Assembly (NCBI RefSeq): GCF_024498175.1
Contig: NZ_CP101823.1
Location: 1,984,001-2,048,000 of the forward strand
Direction of reading: 5' to 3'
Length of the DNA: 64,000 bases
Source of the DNA: Haloplanus salinarum
GTDB lineage: Archaea > Halobacteriota > Halobacteria > Halobacteriales > Haloferacaceae
Shown: piece by piece, positions 1 through 8,170 of the stretch
Position numbering within the stretch: the stretch's first letter is position 1
Layout of the letters: every line of letters starts with the position of its first letter
Program-made: the position numbers and the translations under genes
Notes under the pieces: model-generated
The model's input: the letters and a program-made list of their open reading frames with translations, nothing else
The model's database searches: none
What the model was told of the DNA's origin: nothing

Positions 1-818
1 GGGAGCGCCACTACCGGATCAAGCAGTCGCCGGTGTATCACACCCGGTCGCACGCGGGCCGCCTCGGCGATCGCGAGGTCCGACTCGGTCGGACGGTGGT
101 GATCGAGGACGTGACCGAGCGCAGGAACCGTGAGCGGGAACTCGAACGACAGAACGAGCGCCTCGACGAGTTCGTGAGCGTCGTCTCTCACGACCTTAGA
201 AACCCGCTGAACGTCGCCGCGGGACACGCCGAGCTGGCCCGTCAGGAGTGTGACAGCGACCACCTCGACGAAGTGCTGCGATCGCACGAGCGGATGGAGA
301 CCCTGATCGAGGACCTCCTGACCCTGGCACGGAGCGGGCGCTCCATCGACGAGACGGAGGCGGTCGACCTGCCGGCGGTCGCCCGGCGCTGCTGGCGGAA
401 CGTCGAGACCGACGGCGCGACTCTCTCCGTCGAGACGGACCTGACGGTCGTCGCCGACCGGACCCGCCTCCAGCAGCTGCTGGAGAACCTCGTGCGGAAC
501 AGCGTCGAACACGGGTCGACCGACAGCCGGCCGGAGGCCGACGATAGCGTCGAACACGGAGCGGGCAACGACGACGGCGTCACGGTCACGGTCGGTGCGG
601 TCGAGGACGGCTTCTTCGTGGCGGACGACGGCTCGGGGATCGACGCGGCGGAGCACGAGCGGGTGTTCGAGAGCGGCTACTCGACCGGGGACGAGGGGAG
701 CGGGCTCGGATTACACATCGTCGAACGGATCGCCGAGGCACACGGTTGGTCCGTCCGCGCCGCCGAGAGCGCGGCGGGCGGGGCGCGCTTCGAGATAACC
801 GGCGTCGAGGCGGCGTAG
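1..818 (+). CDS. Sensor histidine kinase, C-terminal part (5' end outside window)
   Basis: The frame is open from base 3, so the gene is cut by the window edge and the true start is upstream. The visible part begins at the end of a PAS/PAC-like segment (VIEDVTERRNRERELERQ), followed by the phospho-acceptor H box (SHDLRNPLN), the N box (LLENLVRNSVEHG), the G1 box (DDGSGID) and the G2 box (GSGLGLHIVERI). It should autophosphorylate on the H-box histidine and pass phosphate to a response regulator. No transmembrane segment or receiver partner is visible in the window. A short acidic insert follows the N box and repeats the residues SVEHG. The family call is firm; the signal sensed cannot be inferred. 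Confidence 0.9.
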   Translation, partial: ERHYRIKQSPVYHTRSHAGRLGDREVRLGRTVVIEDVTERRNRERELERQNERLDEFVSVVSHDLRNPLNVAAGHAELARQECDSDHLDEVLRSHERMETLIEDLLTLARSGRSIDETEAVDLPAVARRCWRNVETDGATLSVETDLTVVADRTRLQQLLENLVRNSVEHGSTDSRPEADDSVEHGAGNDDGVTVTVGAVEDGFFVADDGSGIDAAEHERVFESGYSTGDEGSGLGLHIVERIAEAHGWSVRAAESAAGGARFEITGVEAA

Positions 819-832
819 GTCTCGGGTCGTCG

Positions 833-3508
833 TCACCGCCGCGCCCAGTCCAGCATCCGGGCGTAGAACGGCTCCGACGCCAGCGCCCCGGCGTCCCCGA
901 CGAGGACGAGCGACTTCTTCGCCCGCGTGAGCGCCACGTTCACCCGCCGGGTATCCTCGAAGATGGGGCCGTCGAGGTCGCCGGTGGCGACGAAGGAGAC
1001 GACGACCACCTCGGCGCTCGACCCCTGGAAGCGGTCGACGGTGTCGACGGCCACGTCCACCCGGCGGCTGATCTCCGCCACCTGCGCGCGGAAGGGGGCG
1101 ATCACCACCACGTCGTCGGGGTCGACGCCGGCGTCGAGGTACTCCGCGACGACGGCGGCCACCCGCTCGGCCTCGACGGGGTTGGCGTTGCCCTCGCGGC
1201 ACCCGTCGGGGTCGATAAATCGGACGCCCCGCCGAAGTTCCGGACCGAGGGCCGCCCCGTCGACGCCCGGGAGGTCGGAAAGCGTCCCGCCGGCCACCTC
1301 GGGGGTCGCCGGACGGAGCGCGCCGTCGTAGAACTCCCGGGAGGCAAAGGCCTGGATGCGCTGGCTCATGCGGTACTGTCTGTCGAGCATGGTCGCGGCG
1401 TCGGGATGCGCGTCGTGGAGGCGCTCGAACAGCGATGTAGCGAGCCGTTCGTCGCCCGACTGGACGACCGGCGGGAGTTGCTGGTGGTCGCCGACGAGAA
1501 CGAACCGGTCCGCGAGGTTGATGGCCGCGAGCGTCCCCGGCTCCGTCAACTGCGACGCCTCGTCGACGACGGCGACGTCGAAGGAATCCTCGCGGAGCTC
1601 CCGGGAGCCACAGGTGGCGGTGGTGGCGGCGACGACGGGCGCCGACCGGAGCGCGGCCGCCCGGTCGTTCGGCTCGCCCCGGCGCTCCAGGCGCACGTCG
1701 AGCATGTCCTCGCGGACGCCAGTCGCCGTGCCCACCCGGGCCACGTCCTCGAACCCCTGTTCCCGGAGGGCTTCGAGGGCGTTGTCGACGGCACGGTTCG
1801 TAAACGCCGAGAGGAGGACCCGCTCGCCGCGTTCGACCAGCGCTCGGACGAGGTGGGCGATGGTGTAGGTCTTGCCCGTCCCCGGCGGGCCGTGGACGAG
1901 CGCGAAATCCTCGGCGCCGACGGCCCGCCGGACGGCGTCGTTTTGGGCATCGTTGTTGTCGACGAACGTCTCCGTCACCTCGTTGAAGGTGGGGTCCCGC
2001 CGGCCGAACAGGACGTCCTTCCGCTCGGGGTCGCCCTTCAGGAGCGCGTCGTGGAGTGCCGTCAGCTGGCGCGAGACCGAAATCTCCGAGGGGTAGACGT
2101 CGAGCCGTCGTAGGTCGAGCGGTTCGTCCGCCCTGACGACCGCCTCGTCGCCGAGTTCCTCGATCCGCCCGAGTTCGGCGTCGCCGTCGATGGGGTCGCC
2201 CGCGCTGGCGAGGGCGACGTCGCCCTCGCGGAGTTTCGAGACGGCGCCGTCGGGGACCCGTGCCCGGAGTTCCCAGTCGCCGTCGGGGAGCTGCCGACGG
2301 TCGAGCGGCTCCAAGTCGATCAGGGCGCGGTCGGCCGCCGCCCGCTCGGCCGGTCGCTGTTCCCACAGCTTCCGGTACTCCGCGTGGACCGCCCGGCGCT
2401 CGTCCTCGATGGCCCGGTAGAACGTCTCGAAGTACTCGCGTTCCTCCTCGGGGATGGCGGTGCCGACCTGTCCGGCCTTGGACTCCTGATCGAGGCGCCC
2501 CGAGACGACCATGCAGGTGTCCTGCTCGAAGCACCACTCGCATTTGGCGTCGGCCTCGTAGCCCGTAGGGACGCGACGCTCGGCCTCGGCGGCCGCGATC
2601 TCGTTGCGCGTCCGGACGACGAACTCCAGCAACCCGCGCCCGACCGAGAACTCCTTGGCCGGGGAGAGGTCGCCGCTCGCCTCGCTCCGGTCGAGGGCCG
2701 CGTTCTTCGTGTAGAGGAGCGTCCCCGTGTCCGGCGGGTCGCCCGACTCGCCGAGCAGGAGGGCGTACGTCGCCGCCTGGATCTTGTCGTGAAAGCGCGG
2801 GTCGCGCTTGGTGTTTTTCCCCGTCTTGAGTTCGACCGGCATCCCGCGCCGGAGCGCGTCGGCGCGTCCCTTGATGCCGAAGGTGGGACTGATGAGCGTG
2901 TACTCCGAGCGCCACTCGTCCTCGTCGGTGAGGGTACCCTGTGCCAGCCACCCCTCGATGGCGGCGGCGTTCCGGCGCACCTCGTCGCGGACCTCCTCGG
3001 CCTCGCGGCCCAGCAACCCGAGTTCCAGCCCCGCGGCTTCGACGTGGTCCGCGACGGCGGCGTCGAGGTCACGGCCCCGCAACAGGTCGCCGAACACCTC
3101 GTGGACGATGGTCCCCTTGACGACGGGGTAGGCGAGTGGCACGCCCGAGAGCTTGTTCAGGTAGTACATCCGCGGACACTGCACCCACGAGCGCACGTCG
3201 GTCACGTCCACGAGGAAGTCGGGTTCGAGGACGACGTAGGAGTCGCCGGTCGTCGCGTATCCCCGCTCGCCCCGGAACTCCGTCTCTTCGGCCTCGGTCA
3301 CGAGGAGGTCCATCCCCTCGCCCGCATGCTCGGCGGTGTGGGTCCACTTCCCCCAGAGCGTCACCGTGACCGATCCGTCGGCCGTCGTCGCCCCCTCGCC
3401 GTCGATGCGCTCGGGACGGATCGTCGCCTCGACGAGTTCGCGTTCGCCGTGTCGCGTCGAGACGCTTCGCACCTCGCCGACGTCGATGATCGTCCCGCGG
3501 AGGTTCAC
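833..3508 (-). CDS. Dna2-like helicase-nuclease (Cas4-type nuclease plus superfamily 1 helicase)
   Basis: This 891-residue protein has three parts. Residues 1-100 look like an OB-type beta-rich region. A PD-(D/E)XK/Cas4-like nuclease follows, with an iron-sulfur type cysteine set: C111 in CPRMYY and a later CEWC...C near residue 330, with the VELKTGK motif between them. The C-terminal half is a superfamily 1 helicase: Walker A GPPGTGKT, Walker B DEASQ, VGDHQQLPP, RQYRMSQ, DRFQGSSAEVV and NVALTRAK. Dna2-family enzymes process 5' flaps and DNA ends in replication and repair. The gene converges on the upstream kinase with 14 bases between stop codons. The start at 3508 gives the full N-terminal region; no competing ATG extends it convincingly. 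Confidence 0.93.
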   Translation of the reverse strand: MNLRGTIIDVGEVRSVSTRHGERELVEATIRPERIDGEGATTADGSVTVTLWGKWTHTAEHAGEGMDLLVTEAEETEFRGERGYATTGDSYVVLEPDFLVDVTDVRSWVQCPRMYYLNKLSGVPLAYPVVKGTIVHEVFGDLLRGRDLDAAVADHVEAAGLELGLLGREAEEVRDEVRRNAAAIEGWLAQGTLTDEDEWRSEYTLISPTFGIKGRADALRRGMPVELKTGKNTKRDPRFHDKIQAATYALLLGESGDPPDTGTLLYTKNAALDRSEASGDLSPAKEFSVGRGLLEFVVRTRNEIAAAEAERRVPTGYEADAKCEWCFEQDTCMVVSGRLDQESKAGQVGTAIPEEEREYFETFYRAIEDERRAVHAEYRKLWEQRPAERAAADRALIDLEPLDRRQLPDGDWELRARVPDGAVSKLREGDVALASAGDPIDGDAELGRIEELGDEAVVRADEPLDLRRLDVYPSEISVSRQLTALHDALLKGDPERKDVLFGRRDPTFNEVTETFVDNNDAQNDAVRRAVGAEDFALVHGPPGTGKTYTIAHLVRALVERGERVLLSAFTNRAVDNALEALREQGFEDVARVGTATGVREDMLDVRLERRGEPNDRAAALRSAPVVAATTATCGSRELREDSFDVAVVDEASQLTEPGTLAAINLADRFVLVGDHQQLPPVVQSGDERLATSLFERLHDAHPDAATMLDRQYRMSQRIQAFASREFYDGALRPATPEVAGGTLSDLPGVDGAALGPELRRGVRFIDPDGCREGNANPVEAERVAAVVAEYLDAGVDPDDVVVIAPFRAQVAEISRRVDVAVDTVDRFQGSSAEVVVVSFVATGDLDGPIFEDTRRVNVALTRAKKSLVLVGDAGALASEPFYARMLDWARR

Positions 3509-3547
3509 GACCGGGGGTGGGCGGTCGCCGGCGAAAAACCCTGCGGG

Positions 3548-4159
3548 TCACCCACCGTCGCCGTCCCCCTCGCCGCTCCGGACGTCGCCGAGGCGGTCGA
3601 CCGCCTCGTCGTCCGCCGCCGAGACCGTGGTTCGCCCCCGCGGCGACCCGGGCGGGCCGTCCCCGGCTTCGGCCGACCGCACGTCCGTCGACCCGCACAG
3701 CGGGCACGCCCCGGTCGGGTCCTCGACGGCCGTCCCGCAGACTGCACAGACGACGTCGCCGGTCGGGTCGTCGTCCGCCATCTCGCGGTCGCCGGTCGGG
3801 TCGTCGACGTCGACCGCTCGCTCGCCCGCCGTCGGCGCATCGGTCCCGCCGGCCACCGACTCGGCGTCGGGGATGGACACCCGGTCGGGGCGCTCGACGT
3901 CCTCGCCGTCGCCCGACGTGTCGTCGCCGTCCTCGGTCGTGGCAGCGTTCGGAACCGTCCCCGACGACGTTTCACCCTCCGAGGGGGGCGATGGATCGAG
4001 ATCCGACGGCGTCTCCAACGGTCGGTCGTCCCGGTGGACGACGGTGGGGGACTCGCCCGCGAACCGATCCTCGTCATCCGGGGGCGCGTCGTCGCCATCA
4101 GTCCCGTCGCCCAAAAAGGAGCCGAGCCACGCGCGGAGGCCATCGAGGAGCCCCGTCAT
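3548..4159 (-). CDS. Acidic zinc-ribbon protein of unknown function
   Basis: This 203-residue protein starts with a short amphipathic helix (MTGLLDGLRAWLGSFLGDG). A long low-complexity acidic region rich in D, E, T and P follows, and near the C-terminal third there is a zinc ribbon (CAVCGTAV then CPLCGS). The ATG at 4159 overlaps the TGA of the upstream gene in an ATGA junction, which supports this start over longer readings and implies translational coupling. The pair is probably a haloarchaeal operon. I do not recognise a specific function. Four cysteines in two CxxC pairs suggest structural zinc binding. Confidence 0.8.
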   Translation of the reverse strand: MTGLLDGLRAWLGSFLGDGTDGDDAPPDDEDRFAGESPTVVHRDDRPLETPSDLDPSPPSEGETSSGTVPNAATTEDGDDTSGDGEDVERPDRVSIPDAESVAGGTDAPTAGERAVDVDDPTGDREMADDDPTGDVVCAVCGTAVEDPTGACPLCGSTDVRSAEAGDGPPGSPRGRTTVSAADDEAVDRLGDVRSGEGDGDGG

Positions 4160-4617
4160 CGGTAATGTTTGAACAGGAGCGCCTTCACGTCGTCTTTGGT
4201 CCGGACCTGCTCGGTCGTCCCGTCGGGCAGTTCGACCGCGTACCGCTCGTCGCCGTCGGACTCGCCCCACTTGTCGTCGTGGGTGTCCAGCAGACTCATC
4301 ATCTCGTTCAGCATGGCGTCGTCGCCGCCGGTCGTGGGGTCGCCGTCGGTCGTCCCGTCCGCGGCCTCGCCGTCGTCGTCGTCGTCGACGACACGGGCCG
4401 TCGCGGCCTCGGTGCCGCCGACCGAGTCGCCCCCGTCGGCGTCGTCCGCCGCGTTCGCGGGGTCCGCCTCCTCGTCGTCCTCGTAGCGATCGAGGAGATA
4501 TTCGACGGCGTCGCGGGGCCGGACGTGGCCGTACTTGCCGACCACGTCGCGCGCGATCTCCTCCTGGAGGGCGCGCAGACGCTCCTCCTGTTCCGAGGTG
4601 ATCTCGATTTCGGGCAT
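4156..4617 (-). CDS. Conserved haloarchaeal acidic protein, unknown function
   Basis: This 153-residue protein has an N-terminal helical segment (EQEERLRALQEEIARDVV) followed by HVRPRDAVEYLLDRYED, which looks like a small helical domain. An acidic disordered linker leads to a C-terminal basic patch (RTKDDVKALLFKHYR). It is the first gene of a two-gene minus-strand operon, with its stop overlapping the start of the zinc-ribbon gene. It is divergent from the gene starting at 4703. I see no catalytic motif and do not recognise the family. Confidence 0.75.
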   Translation of the reverse strand: MPEIEITSEQEERLRALQEEIARDVVGKYGHVRPRDAVEYLLDRYEDDEEADPANAADDADGGDSVGGTEAATARVVDDDDDGEAADGTTDGDPTTGGDDAMLNEMMSLLDTHDDKWGESDGDERYAVELPDGTTEQVRTKDDVKALLFKHYR

Positions 4618-4702
4618 TGCCCGAGTTTGCGTCCCGCGACCTATGAAGGTGGGCGTCTCCGCGACCGATACACTCTCGGGGATCGCTCGTCAACCGCGGC
4701 CC

Positions 4703-5254
4703 ATGCGGGTCAGAGAGTGGCAGGACATCCTCGACGACGTGAGCGAAGGAACCGTCGACCCGGACGGGTGGCGTGCCGTCGCCGGACAGCGCCGTGACGG
4801 CGTCGGCGAGGATCTCTATCTCGGCCATCCGGGCGTCGGCGTCTACCACCTGAAGACGTACGCGAAGAACCCGTACGACGTCCGGGGCGTCGGCACGAAG
4901 GTCACCCGGTCGCTCGACGACGACATCGCCGCTCACTTCCCGACCGAGGACCGCCCCCGGCGCTTCGCGGTCCAGTCGCCGCCGGAGAACGAGGACGAGG
5001 CCGAGTCGACGGCCAGACGGCTGGCCGAGACGGTACGGGTTCACGCCGAGGCACCGACGACGCCCGAGGACTTCTTCGAGGACGTGATGGAGACCGTCGA
5101 CAGCCCGGCCTACGGACCGATGTCCTTCGACCTCGCGGACCGCCCCGAGCCGCTGGACGCACTCTCGGAGACGTTCGAGGAGGCGGAGGAACTGCTCGAT
5201 GCGGAACTCGATGATCTGATCGAAAACGACGGCGTCGGCCGCGGCTTCCAGTGA
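4703..5254 (+). CDS. Conserved haloarchaeal protein, unknown function
   Basis: The 183-residue protein starts MRVREWQDILDD. An upstream in-frame ATG at 4643 is possible but adds a poorly conserved-looking 20-residue stretch, so I prefer 4703. The middle section (DLYLGHPGVGVYHLKTYAKN) looks like a small alpha/beta domain, and the C-terminus is acidic and helical (LDALSETFEEAEELLDAEL). There is no signal peptide or membrane segment. It converges on TFB: its stop at 5252-5254 abuts the TFB stop at 5255. No function can be assigned. Confidence 0.78.
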   Translation: MRVREWQDILDDVSEGTVDPDGWRAVAGQRRDGVGEDLYLGHPGVGVYHLKTYAKNPYDVRGVGTKVTRSLDDDIAAHFPTEDRPRRFAVQSPPENEDEAESTARRLAETVRVHAEAPTTPEDFFEDVMETVDSPAYGPMSFDLADRPEPLDALSETFEEAEELLDAELDDLIENDGVGRGFQ

Positions 5255-6226
5255 CTACGCGGCGTCGGCGGCGCCCTTGGCTTCGAGGAGCTCCTTGTAC
5301 CGGTTGCGGATGGTGACCTCGCTGATGTTGGCCACCTCGCTGACCTCGCTCTGGGTCACCGTCTCGTTGGTGAGGAGGGCGGCGGCGTAGACGGCGGCGG
5401 CCGCGAGGCCGACCGGGCTCTTGCCGCTGTGGACGCCGCGCTCGCGCGAGGAGCGGAGCAGTTCGCGGGCCTGTCGGCTCACCTCCTCCGAGAGGTCGAG
5501 ATCGGAGGCAAAGCGCGGGACGTACTGCTCGGGGTCGGCGGGTTTGACCTCGAGTTTGAGTTCGCGGACGACGTAGCGGTACGTCCGGGTCAGCTCCATC
5601 TTCTCGACGCGGGAGACGGTGGCGATCTCGTCGAGGCTTCGTGGGGTGCCGGCCTGGCGCGCGGCGGCGTACAGCGCGCTGGTGGCGACGCCCTCGATCG
5701 ATCGGCCGGGTAGGAGGTCGTCGGCGAGCGCGCGGCGGTAGATGACGCTCGCGGTCTCGCGGACGTTCTCGGGCAGGCCGAGCGCCGAGGCCATGCGATC
5801 GATCTCGCCGAGGGCCTGCTTGAGGTTGCGCTCCTTCGAGTCACGGGTGCGGAACCGCTCGTTCCAGGTCCGCAGGCGCTGCATCTTCTCACGCTGGCGC
5901 GAGGAGAGCGCCCGCCCGTAGGCGTCCTTGTCCTGCCAGCCGATGTTCGTCGACAGCCCCTTGTCGTGCATCATCTGGGTCGTCGGGGCACCCACGCGGG
6001 ACTTGGAGTCGCGCTCGCTGGAGTCGAAGGCGCGCCACTCGGGGCCGTGGTCGATCTCGTCCTCCTCGACGACGAGCCCACAGTCGGCACACACGGTCTC
6101 GCCGTGTTCCTCGTCGGTCACGAGGGAGCCGCTACACTCGGGGCAGTTCGGGGCCGTCCGCTCGTCCGTTCGTTCCTGTTCTCGCTCGGCCGCGTCCGTG
6201 GTACTGTATGTCGTTGTTTCGCTCAT
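5255..6226 (-). CDS. tfb: Transcription initiation factor IIB (TFB)
   Basis: This 323-residue archaeal TFB recruits RNA polymerase to TBP-bound promoters. The sequence shows an N-terminal zinc ribbon (CPECSGS and CADCGLV), the B-finger/linker (SRVGAPTTQMMHDKGLSTNIGW) with the family's conserved G-W-D pattern, and two cyclin-fold repeats. The C-terminal helix-turn-helix (VSEVANISEVTIRNRYKELL) contacts the BRE. I chose the ATG at 6226 (MSETTTYS) over a longer in-frame start at 6295. The longer start would lie upstream of the transcription start predicted from the TATA box at 6313-6320. Haloarchaea carry several TFB paralogues, and I cannot say which this is. Confidence 0.95.
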   Translation of the reverse strand: MSETTTYSTTDAAEREQERTDERTAPNCPECSGSLVTDEEHGETVCADCGLVVEEDEIDHGPEWRAFDSSERDSKSRVGAPTTQMMHDKGLSTNIGWQDKDAYGRALSSRQREKMQRLRTWNERFRTRDSKERNLKQALGEIDRMASALGLPENVRETASVIYRRALADDLLPGRSIEGVATSALYAAARQAGTPRSLDEIATVSRVEKMELTRTYRYVVRELKLEVKPADPEQYVPRFASDLDLSEEVSRQARELLRSSRERGVHSGKSPVGLAAAAVYAAALLTNETVTQSEVSEVANISEVTIRNRYKELLEAKGAADAA

Positions 6227-6312
6227 GGTTGGTGTCGGATGCCCCCGTACCGAGAGAGAAGCGAAGAGACGAACGGCGGGTGGGTCCTTAACCAAAAGTA
6301 CGGTCGTGACAG

Positions 6313-6326
6313 TTATAAACGTTTCG
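6313..6326 (-). promoter_or_regulatory. BRE/TATA element upstream of TFB
   Basis: Read on the minus strand there is CCGAAAC followed by GTTTATAA, a good archaeal BRE plus TATA box. Transcription should start about 25 bases downstream, near 6288, giving a leader of roughly 60 bases before the ATG at 6226. Confidence 0.6.
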
Positions 6327-6411
6327 GCACCGAAACGCCCGAATTCGGGTCGTTAACGGTCTTACACGGGTATTTTGCCGTGTGAGTGAGGCACACGGAC
6401 GCGCCGGCGAC

Positions 6412-6419
6412 GTATATAT
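6412..6419 (+). promoter_or_regulatory. TATA box for the glutaredoxin/cobalamin adenosyltransferase operon
   Basis: GTATATAT is the only strong AT-rich box upstream of the ATG at 6476. Spacing predicts a transcript start near 6440 and a leader of about 35 bases. Confidence 0.5.
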
Positions 6420-6475
6420 CTATTTCGCTCGTCGCGTGGGCCAAGCTACTTGACCGCAGCGACCGAACCCGCGGT

Positions 6476-6715
6476 ATGTCGATCACGCTGTACGCGCTCG
6501 ACGGCTGCCCGTACTGTGAGAAGATCCACGACGCGCTCGCGGCACACGACGTCACCTACGACACCGTCTGGGTCGAGGCGCTCCACTCGGAACGAAACGA
6601 GGTAAAGCGAGTCAGCGGCCAGCGAGGCGTCCCGGTCCTCGTCGACGACGAACACGGCGTCACGATGGCCGAGAGCGACAACATCCTGCAGTACGTCGAG
6701 CGAACCCTGGCATGA
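6476..6715 (+). CDS. Glutaredoxin-like protein
   Basis: This 79-residue thioredoxin-fold protein has the redox motif CPYC near residue 11, the cis-proline segment GVPVLVD and the C-terminal helix NILQYVERTL. These are the usual features of a small glutaredoxin or glutathione-S-transferase N-terminal-like domain. Haloarchaea use gamma-glutamylcysteine as a thiol, so its partner is probably that system rather than glutathione (inference). The stop overlaps the next ATG in an ATGA junction, so it is co-translated with the cobalamin adenosyltransferase. The ATG at 6476 gives a compact family-length protein. Confidence 0.88.
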   Translation: MSITLYALDGCPYCEKIHDALAAHDVTYDTVWVEALHSERNEVKRVSGQRGVPVLVDDEHGVTMAESDNILQYVERTLA

Positions 6716-7245
6716 CGGTCTACACCGGCCGCGGCGACGAGGGCATGACCGACCTGCGGGACATGTCCCGCGTCTCGAAGACGAGTCCCCGGATCGAGGC
6801 CTACGGCACCGTCGACGAGGCGAACGCCCTCATCGGGACGATCCGACCGTCGGGGTACGACGACGTCGACGACCGGCTCGAACGGATCCAGAACCACCTC
6901 CACATCGTCCAAGCGGACTTCGCGAACCCCGACCCGGACGACGACGACCCTGCCGTCGACGAGGCCCACGTCGAGGAACTGGAGGCGTGGATCGACGAGG
7001 CCGAGGCGGAACTCGATCCGCTGCAGTCGTTCGTCCTCCCCGGCGGGAGCGAGGCCGGCTCCGCCCTCCATCACGCCCGAACGGTCGTCAGGCGGGCCGA
7101 ACGGCGGGCGGTCGACCTAGCCGACGCCGACCCGGTGAACCCCGTCGCCGTCGCCTACCTGAACCGGCTCTCCGACGCGCTGTTTACGTTCGGTCGCCTC
7201 GTCAACGCCCGCGACGGCGTCCGCGAGGACCGCCCGACGTACTGA
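6712..7245 (+). CDS. ATP:cob(I)alamin adenosyltransferase, PduO type
   Basis: This 177-residue enzyme transfers the adenosyl group of ATP to cob(I)alamin, the last step in making adenosylcobalamin. The sequence shows the N-terminal MTVYTGRGDEGMT, the conserved YGTVDEANALIG segment, the FVLPGGSEAGSALHHART helix and the RRAERR...LNRLSDALF region, all typical of the PduO/MMAB family. Length is normal. It follows the glutaredoxin with a four-base overlap. A redox partner next to an enzyme that needs reduced corrinoid is suggestive, but functional coupling is inference. Confidence 0.95.
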   Translation: MTVYTGRGDEGMTDLRDMSRVSKTSPRIEAYGTVDEANALIGTIRPSGYDDVDDRLERIQNHLHIVQADFANPDPDDDDPAVDEAHVEELEAWIDEAEAELDPLQSFVLPGGSEAGSALHHARTVVRRAERRAVDLADADPVNPVAVAYLNRLSDALFTFGRLVNARDGVREDRPTY

Positions 7246-7329
7246 ACGGGCGACACACCACCGCGCCCCCGTGCCGACGGCCGGTCATCCCCCACAAGAG
7301 CTATATTTGTCGTCCACGTCTGGTCACAT

Positions 7330-7587
7330 ATGAACAAACACTTCGAAGACGCACTGTACTACATCGGCCGCGCCGGCGAGCACGCGAAGGAAGGCGTCAT
7401 CGAGGAACTCGATCCGCTGGAGGAGCGATTCCGGGAGCTCACCGGGGAGGAGAAGGAGCCGGAACCGTCGCGCCTGGAGAAGCTACAGGACGACCTGCAG
7501 GAACTGGAATCCCGGGCCGAGGGCGAGGCGAAGACGGCCATCGAGGACGCCCGCGAGCGCATCCGTCGGTACCGCTCGGGCGAGTAA
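7330..7587 (+). CDS. Small helical haloarchaeal protein, unknown function
   Basis: This 85-residue protein (MNKHFEDALYYIGRAG...) is predicted to be almost entirely alpha-helical, with a coiled-coil-like second half rich in E, L and K/R (RLEKLQDDLQELESRAEGEA). It resembles a short uncharacterised haloarchaeal family. A TATA-like CTATATTTG near 7304-7312 lies about 20 bases upstream of the ATG, consistent with a leaderless or near-leaderless transcript. tRNA-Val follows 42 bases downstream. I can assign no function. Confidence 0.8.
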   Translation: MNKHFEDALYYIGRAGEHAKEGVIEELDPLEERFRELTGEEKEPEPSRLEKLQDDLQELESRAEGEAKTAIEDARERIRRYRSGE

Positions 7588-7629
7588 GACAATCCTTAAG
7601 TCGGCGTCGCCGGTACCGACGTACTGCGC

Positions 7630-7704
7630 GGGTTGGTGGTCTAGCCCGGTTATGACGGCTCCTTCACACGGAGCAGGCCGGCGGTTCGAATCCGCCCCAA
7701 CCCA
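7630..7704 (+). tRNA. tRNA-Val (CAC)
   Basis: This is a 75-nt cloverleaf with acceptor GGGTTGG paired to CCAACCC and discriminator A. The anticodon stem GCTCC/GGAGC has loop TTCACAC, giving anticodon CAC, and the T arm is GGCGG-TTCGAAT-CCGCC. No intron or encoded CCA is present. Three additional copies of its 3' end lie downstream (see repeat 7705-8071). Confidence 0.95.
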
Positions 7705-8071
7705 CTTCTGCCGACGCAACGACGACGAGCGAAGCGAGGAGTCCGTTCGTCGTCGAAGTGGTCGGCGGATTCGGTCCCAGAGGACGAGCGAAGCGAGTCC
7801 TCGCGGTTCGAATCCACCCCAACCCACTCGTTTTCCTGACGTTCCTGAAGGAGGGATGGAACAGGCCGGCGTTCCCGCCGAGCGGAGCGAGGCGGGAGGC
7901 AGCGGACGACCGGCGGGAGTCCGCCAGCGTTCGAATCCGCCCCAACCCACTTCTGCCGACGCAACGACGACGAGCGAAGCGAGGAGTCCGTTCGTCGTCG
8001 AAGTGGTCGGCGGATTCGGTCCCAGAGGACGAGCGAAGCGAGTCCTCGCGGTTCGAATCCGCCCCAACCCA
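7705..8071 (+). repeat. Three tandem tRNA-Val tail units, 122-123 bp each
   Basis: Copies of the tRNA-Val 3' end (GTTCGAATCC through CCAACCCA) finish at 7826, 7949 and 8071, against 7704 in the real gene. This gives spacings of 122, 123 and 122 bp. Units 1 and 3 are identical apart from one base (7816 versus 8061). Unit 2 has the same layout but a different sequence. In units 1 and 3, TGGTC lies 68 bases before the end, exactly where the real tRNA has TGGTC. A hairpin GAGGAC...GTCCTC with loop GAGCGAAGCGA replaces the anticodon arm. In unit 2 the hairpin is CCCGCC...GGCGGG with a GAGCGGAGCGA loop. No protein-coding signal is credible here. Confidence 0.85.
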
Positions 8072-8170
8072 CTTCCCCTGCATCGTACCGAGCTACCGGT
8101 GACAACCGCGGTTCCACGCCGACACACGCAAGAAACAACTTTCAAGCCACCGGGCGGTTCACGTGTAGCT

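Noticed and set aside
711-2951. Very long open frames antisense to or out of frame with the Dna2-like gene, and similar ones across the window
   Set aside because: GC-rich haloarchaeal DNA keeps other frames open. Their translations are Arg/Pro/Gly- or Val/Asp-rich without domains, while the chosen frames have clear motifs.
833-3508. Cas4 of a CRISPR system
   Set aside because: The Cas4-like nuclease domain is fused to a complete superfamily 1 helicase, which is the Dna2 arrangement, and no other cas genes are present.
7652-8138. Apparent proteins across the tRNA-Val tail with repeated WGGFE or VGADSNR words
   Set aside because: These words are translations of tRNA T arms and tail repeats, not genes.
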